Assembly: GCA_964020085.1 (NCBI GenBank)
Contig: OZ026603.1
Span: forward strand, 34,479,006-34,543,005
Direction: 5' to 3'
Length of the DNA: 64,000 bases
Source of the DNA: Micromussa lordhowensis
Lineage: Eukaryota; Cnidaria; Anthozoa; Scleractinia; Lobophylliidae
In this document: positions 37,601-49,766 of the stretch, one piece after another
Position numbering within the stretch: position 1 is the stretch's first letter
Layout: the number at the start of each line of letters is the position of its first letter
Made by a program: the position numbers and the translations under genes
The notes under the pieces: model-generated
The model's input: only the letters and a program-made list of their open reading frames with translations
The model's database searches: none
Told to the model about the DNA's origin: nothing

Positions 37601-38415
37601 TTTCCTTAAAGTGCCAACCTAGCAGAACATTTTGCTGCAAACCGCGCTTCTTAAAGTGCCCGTGAAGCCGAGCTATGTCAAATTTGCCAAGGGGACCCCC
37701 AGCGCGCGTTTTCTGAAATTCTGCAAAGTTGGGACCAGGGGAAACTACTGCAAAAAGAAGGCCAGAAAAAACACCCTGGCGCCAATGCCATCATGTCCTA
37801 ACTAGCATTTCATTAAAGTGCCAACCTAGCAGAACATTTTGCTGCAAACCGCGCCTCTTAAAGTGCCCGTGAAGCCGAGCTATGTCAAATTTGCCAAGGG
37901 GACCCCCAGCGCGCGTTTTCTGAAATTCTGCAAAGTTGGGACCAGGGGAAACTACTGCAAAAAGAAGGCCAGAAAAAACACCCTGGCGCCAATGCCATCA
38001 TGTCCTAACTAAGATTTCCTTAAAGTGCCAACCTAGCAGAACATTTTGCTGCAAACCGCGCCTCTTAAAGTGCCCGTGAAGCCGAGCTATGTCAAATTTG
38101 CCAAGGGGACCCCCAGCGCGCGTTTTCTGAAATTCTGCAAAGTTGGGACCAGGGGAAACTACTGCAAAAAGAAGGCCAGAAAAAACACCCTGGCGCCAAT
38201 GCCATCATGTCCTAGCTAAGATTTCCTTTAAGTGCCAACCTAGCAGAACATTTTGCTGCAAACCGCGCCTCTTAAAGTGCCCGTGAAGCCGAGCTATGTC
38301 GAATTTGCGAAGGGGACCCCCAGCGCGCGTTTTCTGAAATTCTGCAAAGTTGGGACCAGGGGAAACTACTGCAAAAAGAAGGCCAGAAAAAACACCCTGG
38401 CGCCAATGCCATCAT
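34690..38415 (+). repeat. 18-mer block, copy 2 (offset 3726)
   Basis: Adjacent copy of 30964-34689. Midway the offset shifts to 3933 (+1 monomer) because agcatttcattg with gcgcttct occurs twice in a row (~37183 and ~37390). It returns to 3726 by ~38300, after loss of the monomer equivalent to ~34267 (tcctgactaaaa). One gain and one loss of a single monomer leave the total length unchanged. A third start of the same series at 38416 soon diverges. Confidence 0.88.
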
Positions 38416-39036
38416 GTCCTAACTAGGATTTCCTTAAAGTGCCAACCTAGCAAAACATTTTGCTGCAAACCGCGCTTCTTAAAGTGCCCGTGAAGCCGAG
38501 CTATGTCAAATTTGCCAAGGGGACCCCCAGCGCGCGTTTTCTGAAATTCTGCAAAGTTGGGACCAGGGGAAACTACTGCAAAAAGAAGGCCAGAAAAAAC
38601 ACCCTGGTGCCAATGCCATTTTGTCCTAACTAAGATTTTCTTGAAGTGCCAACCTAGCGGAACATTTTGCTGCAAACCGCGCCTCTTAAAGTGCCCGTGA
38701 AGCCGAGCTATGTCAAATTTGCCAAGGGGACCCCCAGCGCGCGTTTTCTGAAATTCTGCAAAGTTGGGACCAGGGGAAACTACTGCAAAAAGAAGGCCAG
38801 CAAAAACACCCTGGCGCCAATGCCATCATGTCCTAACTAGGATTTCCTAGAAGTGCCAACCTAGCAGAACATTTTGCTGCAAACCGCGCCTCTTAAAGTG
38901 CCCGTGAAGCCGAGCTATGTCAAATTTGCCAAGGGGACCCCCAGCGCGCGTTTTCTGAAATTCTGCAAAGTTGGGACCAGGGGAAACTACTGCAAAAAGA
39001 AGGCCAGAAAAAACACCCTGGCGCCAATGCCATCAT
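38209..39036 (+). repeat. 4-mer block, copy 1 (828 bp)
   Basis: Ordered markers: tcctagctaag; gtcgaatttgcgaagg; gcgcttct; gccattttgtcc with agcggaac. They recur 828 bp on (gtcgaa G at 38301 and 39129; gccatttt at 38615 and 39443). Private changes are caccctggtgcc and gccagcaaaaac. Confidence 0.83.
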
Positions 39037-39864
39037 GTCCTAGCTAAGATTTCCTTCAAGTGCCAACCTAGCAGAACATTTTGCTGCAAACCGCGCCTCT
39101 TAAAGTGCCCGTGAAGCCGAGCTATGTCGAATTTGCGAACGGGACCCCCAGCGCGCGTTTTCTGAAATTCTGCAAAGTTGGGACCAGGGGAAACTACTGC
39201 AAAAAGAAGGCCAGAAAAAACACCCTGGCGCCAATGCCATCATGTCCTGACTAACATTTCCTTAAAGTGCCAACCTAGCAGAACATTTTGCTGCAAACCG
39301 CGCTTCTTAAAGTGCCCGTGAAGCCGAGCTATGTCAAATTTGCCAAGGGGACCCCCAGCGCGCGTTTTCTGAAATTCTGCAAAGTTGGGACCAGGGGAAA
39401 CTACTGCAAAAAGAAGGCCAGAAAAAACACCCTGGCGCCAATGCCATTTTGTCCTAACTAAGATTTTCTTGAAGTGCCAACCTAGCGGAACATTTTGCTG
39501 GAAACCGCGCCTCTTAAAGTGCCCGTGAAGCCGAGCTATGTCAAATTTGCCAAGGGGACCCCCAGCGCGCGTTTTCTGAAATTCTGCAAAGTTGGGACCA
39601 GGGGAAACTACTGCAAAAAGAAGGCCAGAAAAAACACCCTGGCGCCAATGCCATCATGTCCTAACTAGGATTTCCTTGAAGTGCCAACCTAGCAAAACAT
39701 TTTGCTGCAAACCGCGCCTCTTAAAGTGCCCGTGAAGCCGAGCTATGTCAAATTTGCCAAGGGGACCCCCAGCGCGCGTTTTCTGAAATTCTGCAAAGTT
39801 GGGACCAGGGGAAACTACTGCAAAAAAAAGGCCAGAAAAAACACCCTAGCGGCAATGCCATCAT
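39037..39864 (+). repeat. 4-mer block, copy 2 (828 bp)
   Basis: Adjacent copy with extra changes: gcgaacggg, tcctgactaac and gctggaaaccg. From 39244 this copy also forms the start of the 4123 bp block, so its markers reappear once more near 43367-43630. Confidence 0.83.
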
Positions 39865-41572
39865 GTCCTAACTAGGATTTCCTTAAAGTGCCAACCTAGC
39901 AAAACATTTTGCTGCAAACCGCGCCTCTTAAAGTGCCCTTGAACCCGAGCTATCTCAAATTTGCCAAGGGGACCCCCAGCGCGCGTTTTCTGAAATTCTG
40001 CAAAGTTGGGACCAGGGGAAACTACTACAAAAAGAAGGCCAGAAAAAACACCCTGGCGCCAATGCCATCATGTCCTAACTAAAATTTCCTTAAAGTGCCA
40101 ACCTAGCAGAACATTTTGCTTTAAACCGCGCCTCTTAAAGTGCCCGTGAAGCCGAGCTATGTCAAATTTGCCAAGGGGACCCCCAGCGCGCGTTTTCTGA
40201 AATTCTGCAAAGTTGGGACCAGGGCAAACTACTGCAAAAAGAAGGCCAGAAAAAACACCCTGGCGCCAATGCCATCATGTCCTAACTAAAATTTCCTTAA
40301 AGTGCCAACCTAGCAAAACATTTTGCTGCAAACCGCGCCTCTTAAAGTGCCCGTGAAGCCGAGCTATGTCAAATTTGCCAAGGGGATTCCCAGCGCGCGT
40401 TTTCTGAAATTCTGCAAAGTTGGGACCAGGGGGAACTACTGCAAAAAGAAGGCCAGAAAAAACACCCTGGCGCCAATGCCATCATGTCCTAACTAGAATT
40501 TCCTTGAAGTGCTATCCTAGCAAAACATTTTGCTGCAAACCGCGCCTCTTAAAGTGCCCGTGAAGCCGAGCTATGTCAAATTTGCCAAGGGGACCCCCAG
40601 CGCGCGTTTTCTGAAATTCTGCAAAGTTGGGACCAGGGGAAACTACTGCAAAAAGAAGGCCAGAAAAAAAAACGTGGCGCCAATGCCATCATGTCCTAAC
40701 TAGGATTTCCTTAAAGTGCCAAGCTAGCAGAACATTTTGCTGCAAACCGCGCCTCTTAAAGTGCCCGTGAAGCCGAGCTATGTCAAATTTGCCAAGGGGA
40801 CCCCCAGCGCGCGTTTTCTGAAATTCTGCAAAATTGGGACCAGGGGAAAGTACTGCAAAAAGAAGGCCAGAAAAAACACCCTGGCGCCAATGCCATCATG
40901 TCGTAACTAAAATTTCCTTGAAGTGCCAACCTAGCGGAACATTTTGCTGCAAACCGCGCCTCTTAAAGTGCCCGTGAAGCCGAGCTATGTCAAATTTGCC
41001 AAGGTGACCCCCAGCGCGCGTTTTCTGAAATTCTGCAAAGTTTGGACCAGGGGAAACTACTGCAAAAAGAAGGCCAGAAAAAAAAAACCCTGGCGCCAAT
41101 GCCATCTTGTTCTAACTACGATTTCCTTGAAGTACCAACCTAGCAGAACATTTTGCTGCAAACCGCGCCTCTTAAAGTGCCTGTGAAGCCGAGCTATGTC
41201 ACATTTGCCAAGGGGACCCCCAGCGCGCGTTTTCTGAAATTCTGCAAAGTTGGGACCAGGGGAAACTACTGCAAAAAGAAGGCCAGAAAAAACACCCTGG
41301 CGCCAATGCCATCATGTCCTAACTAGGATTTCCTTGAAGTGCCAACCTAGCAAAACATTTTGCTGCAAACCGCGCCTCTTAAAGTGCCCGTGAAGCCGAG
41401 CTATGTCAAATTTGCCAAGGGGACCCCCAGCGCGCGTTTTCTGAAATTCTGCAAAGTTGGGACCAGGGCAAACTACTGCAAAAAGAAGGCCAGAAAAAAC
41501 ACCCTGGCGCCAATGCCATCATGTCCTAACTAAAATTTCCTTAAAGTGCCAACCTAGCAGAACATTTTGCTG

Positions 41573-41741
41573 CAAACCGCGCCTCTTAAAGTGCCCGTGA
41601 AGCCGAGCTATGTCAAATTTGCCAAGGGGATTCCCAGCGCGCGTTTTCTGAAATTCTGCAAAGTTGGGACCAGAAGGCCAGAAAAAACACCCTGGCGCCA
41701 ATGCCATCATCTCCTAACTAGAATTTCCTTGAAGTGCTAAC
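41573..41741 (+). repeat. Short monomer with 19 bp internal deletion
   Basis: The sequence goes from gttgggaccag directly to aaggccagaaa at 41673/41674, losing 19 bp (consensus about 84-102), including one CTGCAAA and the first A-run. The deleted part is bounded by AG on both sides, which suits a short-homology deletion. The same junction lies at 45796/45797 in the second 20-mer copy, so the deletion predates that duplication. Confidence 0.88.
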
Positions 41742-42745
41742 CTAGCAGAACATTTTGCTGCAAACCGCGCCTCTTAAAGTGCCCGTGAATCCGAGCTATG
41801 TCAAATTTGCCAAGGGGACCCCCAGCGCGCGTTTTCTGAAATTCTGCAAAGTTGGGACCAGGGGAAACTACTGCAAAAAGAAGGCCAGAAAAAAAACCGT
41901 GGCGCCAATGCCATCATGTCCTAACTAGGATTTCCTTGAAGTGCCAAGCTAGCAGAACATTTTGCTGCAAACCGCGCCTCTTAAAGTGCCCGTGAAGCCG
42001 AGCTATGTCAAATTTGCCAAGGGGACCCCCAGCGCGCGTTTTCTGAAATTCTGCAAAATTGGGACCAGGGGAAAGTACTGCAAAAAGAAGGCCAGAAAAA
42101 CCACCCTGGCGCCAATGCCATCATGTCCTAACTAAAATTTCCTTGAAGTGCCAACCTAGCAGAACATTTTGCTGCAAACCGCGCCTCTTAAAGTGCCCGT
42201 GAAGCCGAGCTATGTCAAATTTGCCAAGGGGACCCCCAGCGCGCGTTTTCTGAAATTCTGCAAAGTTGGGACCAGGGGAAACTACTGCAAAAAGAAGGCC
42301 AGAAAAAACACCCTGACGCCAATGCCATCATGTCCTAACTACGATTTCCTTAAAGTGCCAACCCAGCAGAGCATTTTGCTGCAAACCGCGCCTCTTAAAG
42401 TGCCCGTGAAGCCGAGCTATGTCAAATTTGCCAAGGGGACCCCCAGCGCGCGTTTTCTGAAATTCTGCAAAGTTGGGACCAGGGGAAACTACTGCAAAAA
42501 GAAAGCCAAAAAAAACACCTTGGCGCCAATGCCATCATGTCCTGCTTACAATTTCCTTGAAGTGCCAACCTAGCAGAACATTTTGCTGCAAACCGCGCCT
42601 CTTAAAGTGCCCGTGAAGCCGAGCTATGTGAAATTTGCCAAGGGGACCCCCAGCGCGCGTTTTCTGAAATTCTGCAAAGTTGGGACCAGGGGAAACTACT
42701 GCAAAAAGAAGGCCAGAAAAAACACCCTGGCGCCAATGCCATCAT

Positions 42746-43366
42746 GTCCTAACTAGCACTTCCTTGAAGTGCCAACCTAGCAGAACATTTTGCTGCAAAC
42801 CGCGCCTCTTAACGTGCCCGTGAAGCCGAGCTATGTCAAATTTGCCAAGGGGACCCCCAGCGCGCGTTTTCTGAAATTCTGCAAAGTTGGGACCAGGGGA
42901 AACTACTGCAAAAAGAAGGCCAAAAAAAACACCTTGGCGCCAATGCCATCATGTCGTACTTAGAATTTCCTTGAAGTGCCAACCTAGCAGAACATTTTGC
43001 TGCAAACCGCGCCTCTTAAAGTGCCCGTGAAGCCGAGCTATGTCAAATTTGCCAAGGGGACCCCCAGCGCGCGTTTTCTGAAATTCTGCAAAGTTGGGAC
43101 CAGGGGAAACTACTGCAAAAAGAAGGCCAGAAAAAACACCCTGGCGCCAATGCCATCATGTCCTAACTAGCATTTCCTTGAAGTGCCAACCTAGCAGAAC
43201 ATTTTGCTGCAAACCGCGCCTCTTAACGTGCCCGTGAAGCCGAGCTATGTCAAATTTGCCAAGGGGACCCCCAGCGCGCGTTTTCTGAAATTCTGCAAAG
43301 TTGGGACCAGGGGAAACTACTGCAAAAAGAAGGCCAAAAAAAACACCTTGGCGCCAATGCCATCAT
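42746..43366 (+). repeat. 2-mer sub-repeat with cttaacgtgccc
   Basis: The pair of monomers with aactagca(c/t)ttcc, then cttaacgtgcccg, then gccaaaaaaaacaccttgg recurs at 414 bp (aacgtg at 42811 and 43225). Both copies were carried into the second 20-mer block (46520 and 46934). This is the smallest alternating period I saw in the window. Confidence 0.8.
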
Positions 43367-46300
43367 GTCCTGACTAACATTTCCTTAAAGTGCCAACCTA
43401 GCAGAACATTTTGCTGCAAACCGCGCTTCTTAAAGTGCCCGTGAAGCCGAGCTATGTCAAATTTGCCAAGGGGACCCCCAGCGCGCGTTTTCTGAAATTC
43501 TGCAAAGTTGGGACCAGGGGAAACTACTGCAAAAAGAAGGCCAGAAAAAACACCCTGGCGCCAATGCCATTTTGTCCTAACTAAGATTTTCTTGAAGTGC
43601 CAACCTAGCGGAACATTTTGCTGGAAACCGCGCCTCTTAAAGTGCCCGTGAAGCCGAGCTATGTCAAATTTGCCAAGGGGACCCCCAGCGCGCGTTTTCT
43701 GAAATTCTGCAAAGTTGGGACCAGGGGAAACTACTGCAAAAAGAAGGCCAGAAAAAACACCCTGGCGCCAATGCCATCATGTCCTAACTAGGATTTCCTT
43801 GAAGTGCCAACCTAGCAAAACATTTTGCTGCAAACCGCGCCTCTTAAAGTGCCCGTGAAGCCGAGCTATGTCAAATTTGCCAAGGGGACCCCCAGCGCGC
43901 GTTTTCTGAAATTCTGCAAAGTTGGGACCAGGGGAAACTACTGCAAAAAAAAGGCCAGAAAAAACACCCTGGCGGCAATGCCATCATGTCCTAACTAGGA
44001 TTTCCTTAAAGTGCCAACCTAGCAAAACATTTTGCTGCAAACCGCGCCTCTTAAAGTGCCCTTGAACCCGAGCTATCTCAAATTTGCCAAGGGGACCCCC
44101 AGCGCGCGTTTTCTGAAATTCTGCAAAGTTGGGACCAGGGGAAACTACTACAAAAAGAAGGCCAGAAAAAACACCCTGGCGCCAATGCCATCATGTCCTA
44201 ACTAAAATTTCCTTAAAGTGCCAACCTAGCAGAACATTTTGCTTTAAACCGCGCCTCTTAAAGTGCCCGTGAAGCCGAGCTATGTCAAATTTGCCAAGGG
44301 GACCCCCAGCGCGCGTTTTCTGAAATTCTGCAAAGTTGGGACCAGGGCAAACTACTGCAAAAAGAAGGCCAGAAAAAACACCCTGGCGCCAATGCCATCA
44401 TGTCCTAACTAAAATTTCCTTAAAGTGCCAACCTAGCAAAACATTTTGCTGCAAACCGCGCCTCTTAAAGTGCCCGTGAAGCCGAGCTATGTCAAATTTG
44501 CCAAGGGGATTCCCAGCGCGCGTTTTCTGAAATTCTGCAAAGTTGGGACCAGGGGGAACTACTGCAAAAAGAAGGCCAGAAAAAACACCCTGGCGCCAAT
44601 GCCATCATGTCCTAACTAGAATTTCCTTGAAGTGCTATCCTAGCAAAACATTTTGCTGCAAACCGCGCCTCTTAAAGTGCCCGTGAAGCCGAGCTATGTC
44701 AAATTTGCCAAGGGGACCCCCAGCGCGCGTTTTCTGAAATTCTGCAAAGTTGGGACCAGGGGAAACTACTGCAAAAAGAAGGCCAGAAAAAAAAACGTGG
44801 CGCCAATGCCATCATGTCCTAACTAGGATTTCCTTAAAGTGCCAAGCTAGCAGAACATTTTGCTGCAAACCGCGCCTCTTAAAGTGCCCGTGAAGCCGAG
44901 CTATGTCAAATTTGCCAAGGGGACCCCCAGCGCGCGTTTTCTGAAATTCTGCAAAATTGGGACCAGGGGAAAGTACTGCAAAAAGAAGGCCAGAAAAAAC
45001 ACCCTGGCGCCAATGCCATCATGTCGTAACTAAAATTTCCTTGAAGTGCCAACCTAGCGGAACATTTTGCTGCAAACCGCGCCTCTTAAAGTGCCCGTGA
45101 AGCCGAGCTATGTCAAATTTGCCAAGGTGACCCCCAGCGCGCGTTTTCTGAAATTCTGCAAAGTTTGGACCAGGGGAAACTACTGCAAAAAGAAGGCCAG
45201 AAAAAAAAAACCCTGGCGCCAATGCCATCTTGTTCTAACTACGATTTCCTTGAAGTACCAACCTAGCAGAACATTTTGCTGCAAACCGCGCCTCTTAAAG
45301 TGCCTGTGAAGCCGAGCTATGTCACATTTGCCAAGGGGACCCCCAGCGCGCGTTTTCTGAAATTCTGCAAAGTTGGGACCAGGGGAAACTACTGCAAAAA
45401 GAAGGCCAGAAAAAACACCCTGGCGCCAATGCCATCATGTCCTAACTAGGATTTCCTTGAAGTGCCAACCTAGCAAAACATTTTGCTGCAAACCGCGCCT
45501 CTTAAAGTGCCCGTGAAGCCGAGCTATGTCAAATTTGCCAAGGGGACCCCCAGCGCGCGTTTTCTGAAATTCTGCAAAGTTGGGACCAGGGCAAACTACT
45601 GCAAAAAGAAGGCCAGAAAAAACACCCTGGCGCCAATGCCATCATGTCCTAACTAAAATTTCCTTAAAGTGCCAACCTAGCAGAACATTTTGCTGCAAAC
45701 CGCGCCTCTTAAAGTGCCCGTGAAGCCGAGCTATGTCAAATTTGCCAAGGGGATTCCCAGCGCGCGTTTTCTGAAATTCTGCAAAGTTGGGACCAGAAGG
45801 CCAGAAAAAACACCCTGGCGCCAATGCCATCATCTCCTAACTAGAATTTCCTTGAAGTGCTAACCTAGCAGAACATTTTGCTGCAAACCGCGCCTCTTAA
45901 AGTGCCCGTGAATCCGAGCTATGTCAAATTTGCCAAGGGGACCCCCAGCGCGCGTTTTCTGAAATTCTGCAAAGTTGGGACCAGGGGAAACTACTGCAAA
46001 AAGAAGGCCAGAAAAAACACCCTGGCGCCAATGCCATCATGTCCTAACTAGGATTTCCTTGAAGTGCCAACCTAGCAAAACATTTTGCTGCAAACCGCGC
46101 CTCTTAAAGTGCCCGTGAAGCCGAGCTATGTCAAATTTGCCAAGGGGACCCCCAGCGCGCGTTTTCTGAAATTCTGCAAAGTTGGGACCAGGGGAAACTA
46201 CTGCAAAAAGAAAGCCAAAAAAAACACCTTGGCGCCAATGCCATCATGTCCTGCTTAAAATTTCCTTGAAGTGCCAACCTAGCAGAACATTTTGCTGCAA

Positions 46301-47075
46301 ACCGCGCCTCTTAAAGTGCCCGTGAAGCCGAGCTATGTGAAATTTGCCAAGGGGACCCCCAGCGCGCGTTTTCTGAAATTCTGCAAAGTTGGGACCAGGG
46401 GAAACTACTGCAAAAAGAAGGCCAGAAAAAACACCCTGGCGCCAATGCCATCATGTCCTAACTAGCACTTCCTTGAAGTGCCAACCTAGCAGAACATTTT
46501 GCTGCAAACCGCGCCTCTTAACGTGCCCGTGAAGCCGAGCTATGTCAAATTTGCCAAGGGGACCCCCAGCGCGCGTTTTCTGAAATTCTGCAAAGTTGGG
46601 ACCAGGGGAAACTACTGCAAAAAGAAGGCCAAAAAAAACACCTTGGCGCCAATGCCATCATGTCGTACTTAGAATTTCCTTGAAGTGCCAACCTAGCAGA
46701 ACATTTTGCTGCAAACCGCGCCTCTTAAAGTGCCCGTGAAGCCGAGCTATGTCAAATTTGCCAAGGGGACCCCCAGCGCGCGTTTTCTGAAATTCTGCAA
46801 AGTTGGGACCAGGGGAAACTACTGCAAAAAGAAGGCCAGAAAAAACACCCTGGCGCCAATGCCATCATGTCCTAACTAGCATTTCCTTGAAGTGCCAACC
46901 TAGCAGAACATTTTGCTGCAAACCGCGCCTCTTAACGTGCCCGTGAAGCCGAGCTATGTCAAATTTGCCAAGGGGACCCCCAGCGCGCGTTTTCTGAAAT
47001 TCTGCAAAGTTGGGACCAGGGGAAACTACTGCAAAAAGAAGGCCAAAAAAAACACCTTGGCGCCAATGCCATCAT
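43367..47075 (+). repeat. 20-mer block, copy 2, two monomers shorter (3709 bp)
   Basis: Adjacent copy of 39244-43366. The offset is 4123 to ~45950 and then drops to 3709 (for example cctgctta at 42541/46250 and gtacttag at ~42957/46666). Exactly 414 bp, two monomers, are missing relative to copy one. The missing pair corresponds to about 41900-42340, with gtggcgcc and ccctgacgcc. Few single-base differences were seen outside the missing part. Confidence 0.92.
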
Positions 47076-48111
47076 GTCCTACTTAAAATTTCCTTGAAGT
47101 GCCAACCTAGCAGAACATTTTGCTGCAAACCGCGCCTCTTAAAGTGCCCGTGAAGCCGAGCTATGTGAAATTTGCCAAGGGGACCCCCAGCGCGCGTTTT
47201 CTGAAATTCTGCAAAGTTGGGACCAGGGGAAACTACTGCAAAAAGAAGGCCAGAAAAAACACCCTGGCGCCAATGTCATCATGTCCTAACTAGGATTTCC
47301 TTGAAGTGCCAACCTAGTAAAACATTTTGCTGCAAACCGCGCCTCTTAAAGTTCCCGGGAAGCCGAGCTATGTCAAATTTGCCAAGGGGACCCCCAGCGC
47401 ACGTTTTCTGAAATTCTGCAAAGTTGGGACCAGGGGAAACTACTGCAAAAAGAAGGCCTGAAAAAACACCCTGGCGCCAATGCCATCATGTCCTAACTAA
47501 GATTTCCTTAAAGTGCCAACCTAGCAGAACATTTTGCTGCAAACCGCGCCTCTTAAAGTGCCCGTGAAGCCGAGCTATGTCAAATTTGCCAAGGGGACCC
47601 CCAGCGCGCGTTTTCTGAAATTCTGCAAAGTTGGGACCAGGGGAAACTACTGCAAAAAGAAGGCCAAAAAAAACACCTTGGCGCCAATGCCATCATGTCC
47701 TGCTTAGAATTTCCTTGAAGTGCCAACCATATCAGAACATTTTGCTGCAAACCGCGCCTCTTAAAGTGCCCGTGAAGCCGAGCTATGTCAAATTTGCCAA
47801 GGGGACCCCCAGCGCGCGTTTTCTGAAATTCTGCAAAGTTGGGACCAGGGGAAACTACTGCAAAAAGAAGGCCACAAAAAACACCCTGGCGCCAATCCCA
47901 TCATGTCCTAACTAGAACTTCCTTGAAGTGCCAACCTAGCAGAATATTTTGCTGCAAACCGCGCCTCTTAAAGTGCCCGTGAAGCCGAGCTATGTCAAAT
48001 TTGCCAAGGGGACCCCCAGCGCGCGTTTTCTGAAATTCTGCAAAGTTGGGACCAGGGAAAACTACTGCAAAAAGAAGGCCAGAAAAAACACCCTGGCGCC
48101 AATGCCATCAT
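47076..48111 (+). repeat. Satellite monomers between 20-mer and 4-mer blocks
   Basis: Five monomers with private changes: agttcccggg, cagcgcacg, ggcctgaaaaaa, gccacaaaaaac and caatcccatc. At about 47726 caaccatatcagaac replaces caacctagcagaac, one base longer, shifting the forward frames and joining two otherwise separate open frames. No gene is inferred. Confidence 0.8.
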
Positions 48112-48939
48112 GTCCTAACTAGGATTTCCTTGAAGTGCCAACCTAGCAGAACATTTTGCTGCAAACCGCGCCTCTTAAAGTGCCCGTGAAGCCGAGCTAT
48201 GTCAAATTTGCCAAGGGGACCCCCAGCGCGCGTTTTCTGAAATTCTGCAAAGTTGGGACCAGGGGAAACTACTGCAAAAAGAAGGCCAGAAAAAACACCC
48301 TGGCGCCAATGCCATCATGTCCTAACTAGAATTTCCTTGAAGTGCCAGCCTAGCAGAACATTTTGCTGCAAACCGCGCCTCTTAAAGTGCCCGTGAAGCC
48401 GAGCTATGTCAAATTTGCCAAGGGGACCCCCAGTGCGCGTTTTCTGAAATTCTGCAAAGTTGGGACCAGGGGAAACTACTGCAAAAAGAAGGCGAGAAAA
48501 AACACCCTGGCGCCAATGCCATCATGTCCTAGCTACAATTTCCTTCAAGTGGCAACCTAGCAGAACATTTTGCTGCAAACCGCGCCTCTTAAAGTGCCCG
48601 TGAAGCCGAGCTATGTCAAATTTGCCAAGGGGACCCCCAGCGCGCGTTTTCTGAAATTCTGCAAAGTTGGGACCAGGGGAAACTACTGCAAAAAGAAGGC
48701 CAGAAAAAACACCCTGGCGCCAATGCCATCATGTCGTAACTACAATTTCCTTGAAGTGCCAACCTAGCAGAACATTTTGCTGCAAACCGCGCCTCTTAAA
48801 GTGCCCGTCAAGCCGAGCTATGTCAAATTTGCCAAGGGGTTCCCTAGCGCGCGTTTTCTGAAATTCTGCAAAGTTGGGACCAGGGGAAACTACTGCAAAA
48901 AGAAGGCCAGAAAAAACACCCTGGCGCCAATGCCATCAT
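48112..48939 (+). repeat. 4-mer block, copy 1 (828 bp)
   Basis: Markers: tgccagcctagcag, cagtgcgcg with ggcgagaaaa, tagctacaat with caagtggcaacc, tcgtaactacaat, gcccgtcaagcc and aaggggttccctagc. All recur 828 bp on. The cagtgcgcg variant first appears here and stays common to ~62.5 kb. Confidence 0.88.
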
Positions 48940-49766
48940 ATTCTAACTAGTATTTCCTTGAAGTGCCAACCTAGCAGAACATTTTGCTGCAAACCGCGCC
49001 TCTTAAAGTGCCCGTGAAGCCGAGCTATGTCAAATTTGCCAAGGGGACCCCCAGCGCGCGTTTTCTGAAATTCTGCAAAGTTGGGACCAGGGGAAACTAC
49101 TGCAAAAAGAAGGCCAGAAAAAACACCCTGGCGCCAATGCCATCATGTCCTAACTAGAATTTCCTTGAAGTGCCAGCCTAGCAGAACATTTTGCTGCAAA
49201 CCGCGCCTCTTAAAGTGCCCGTGAAGCCGAGCTATGTCAAATTTGCCAAGGGGACCCCCAGTGCGCGTTTTCTGAAATTCTGCAAAGTTGGGACCAGGGG
49301 AAACTACTGCAAAAAGAAGGCGAGAAAAAACACCCTGGCGCCAATGCCATCATGTCCTAGCTACAATTTCCTTCAAGTGGCAACCTAGCAGAACATTTTG
49401 CTGCAAACCGCGCCTCTTAAAGTGCCCGTGAAGCCGAGCTATGTCAAATTTGCCAAGGGGACCCCCAGCGCGCGTTTTCTGAAATTCTGCAAAGTTGGGA
49501 CCAGGGGAAACTACTGCAAAAAGAAGGCCAGAAAAAACACCCTGGCGCCAATGCCATCATGTCGTAACTACAATTTCCTTGAAGTGCAACCTAGCAGAAC
49601 ATTTTGCTGCAAACCGCGCCTCTTAAAGTGCCCGTCAAGCCGAGCTATGTCAAATTTGCCAAGGGGTTCCCTAGCGCGCGTTTTCTGAAATTCTGCAAAG
49701 TTGGGACCAGGGGAAACTACTGCAAAAAGAAGGCCAGAAAAAACACCCTGGCGCCAATGCCATCAT
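48940..49766 (+). repeat. 4-mer block, copy 2 (827 bp)
   Basis: Adjacent copy of 48112-48939 with one base lost in gaagtgcaacctag (~49586), the only difference I noticed. The block ends with catattctaactagt, as copy one does. The loss joins two forward frames into a 96-residue open frame that is an artefact of the repeat. Confidence 0.88.

Larger units (their letters stand above)
39244..43366 (+). repeat. 20-mer block, copy 1 (4123 bp)
   Basis: This segment begins at gtcctgactaac (39244), and the same motif at 43367 starts the second copy. Markers at constant offset 4123 include gctggaaaccg, cttgaacccgagctatctc, actactacaaaaag, ttgctttaaaccg, ggggattcccagc, gtgctatcc, aaaaaaacgtggcg, gcaaaattggg, aaggtgacccc, agtttggacc, gtcacatttgcc, a 19 bp deletion and catctcctaac. 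The length is 17 bp short of 20 monomers, mainly because of that deletion. Confidence 0.93.

Noticed and set aside
42169..42573. A 134-residue forward open frame, the longest in the window
   Set aside because: It is two satellite monomers read through because the TAG stops at aactag and acctag are changed. The translation is the same ~69-residue repeat unit twice. There is no start context, codon bias or partner gene, and neighbouring copies have the stops.
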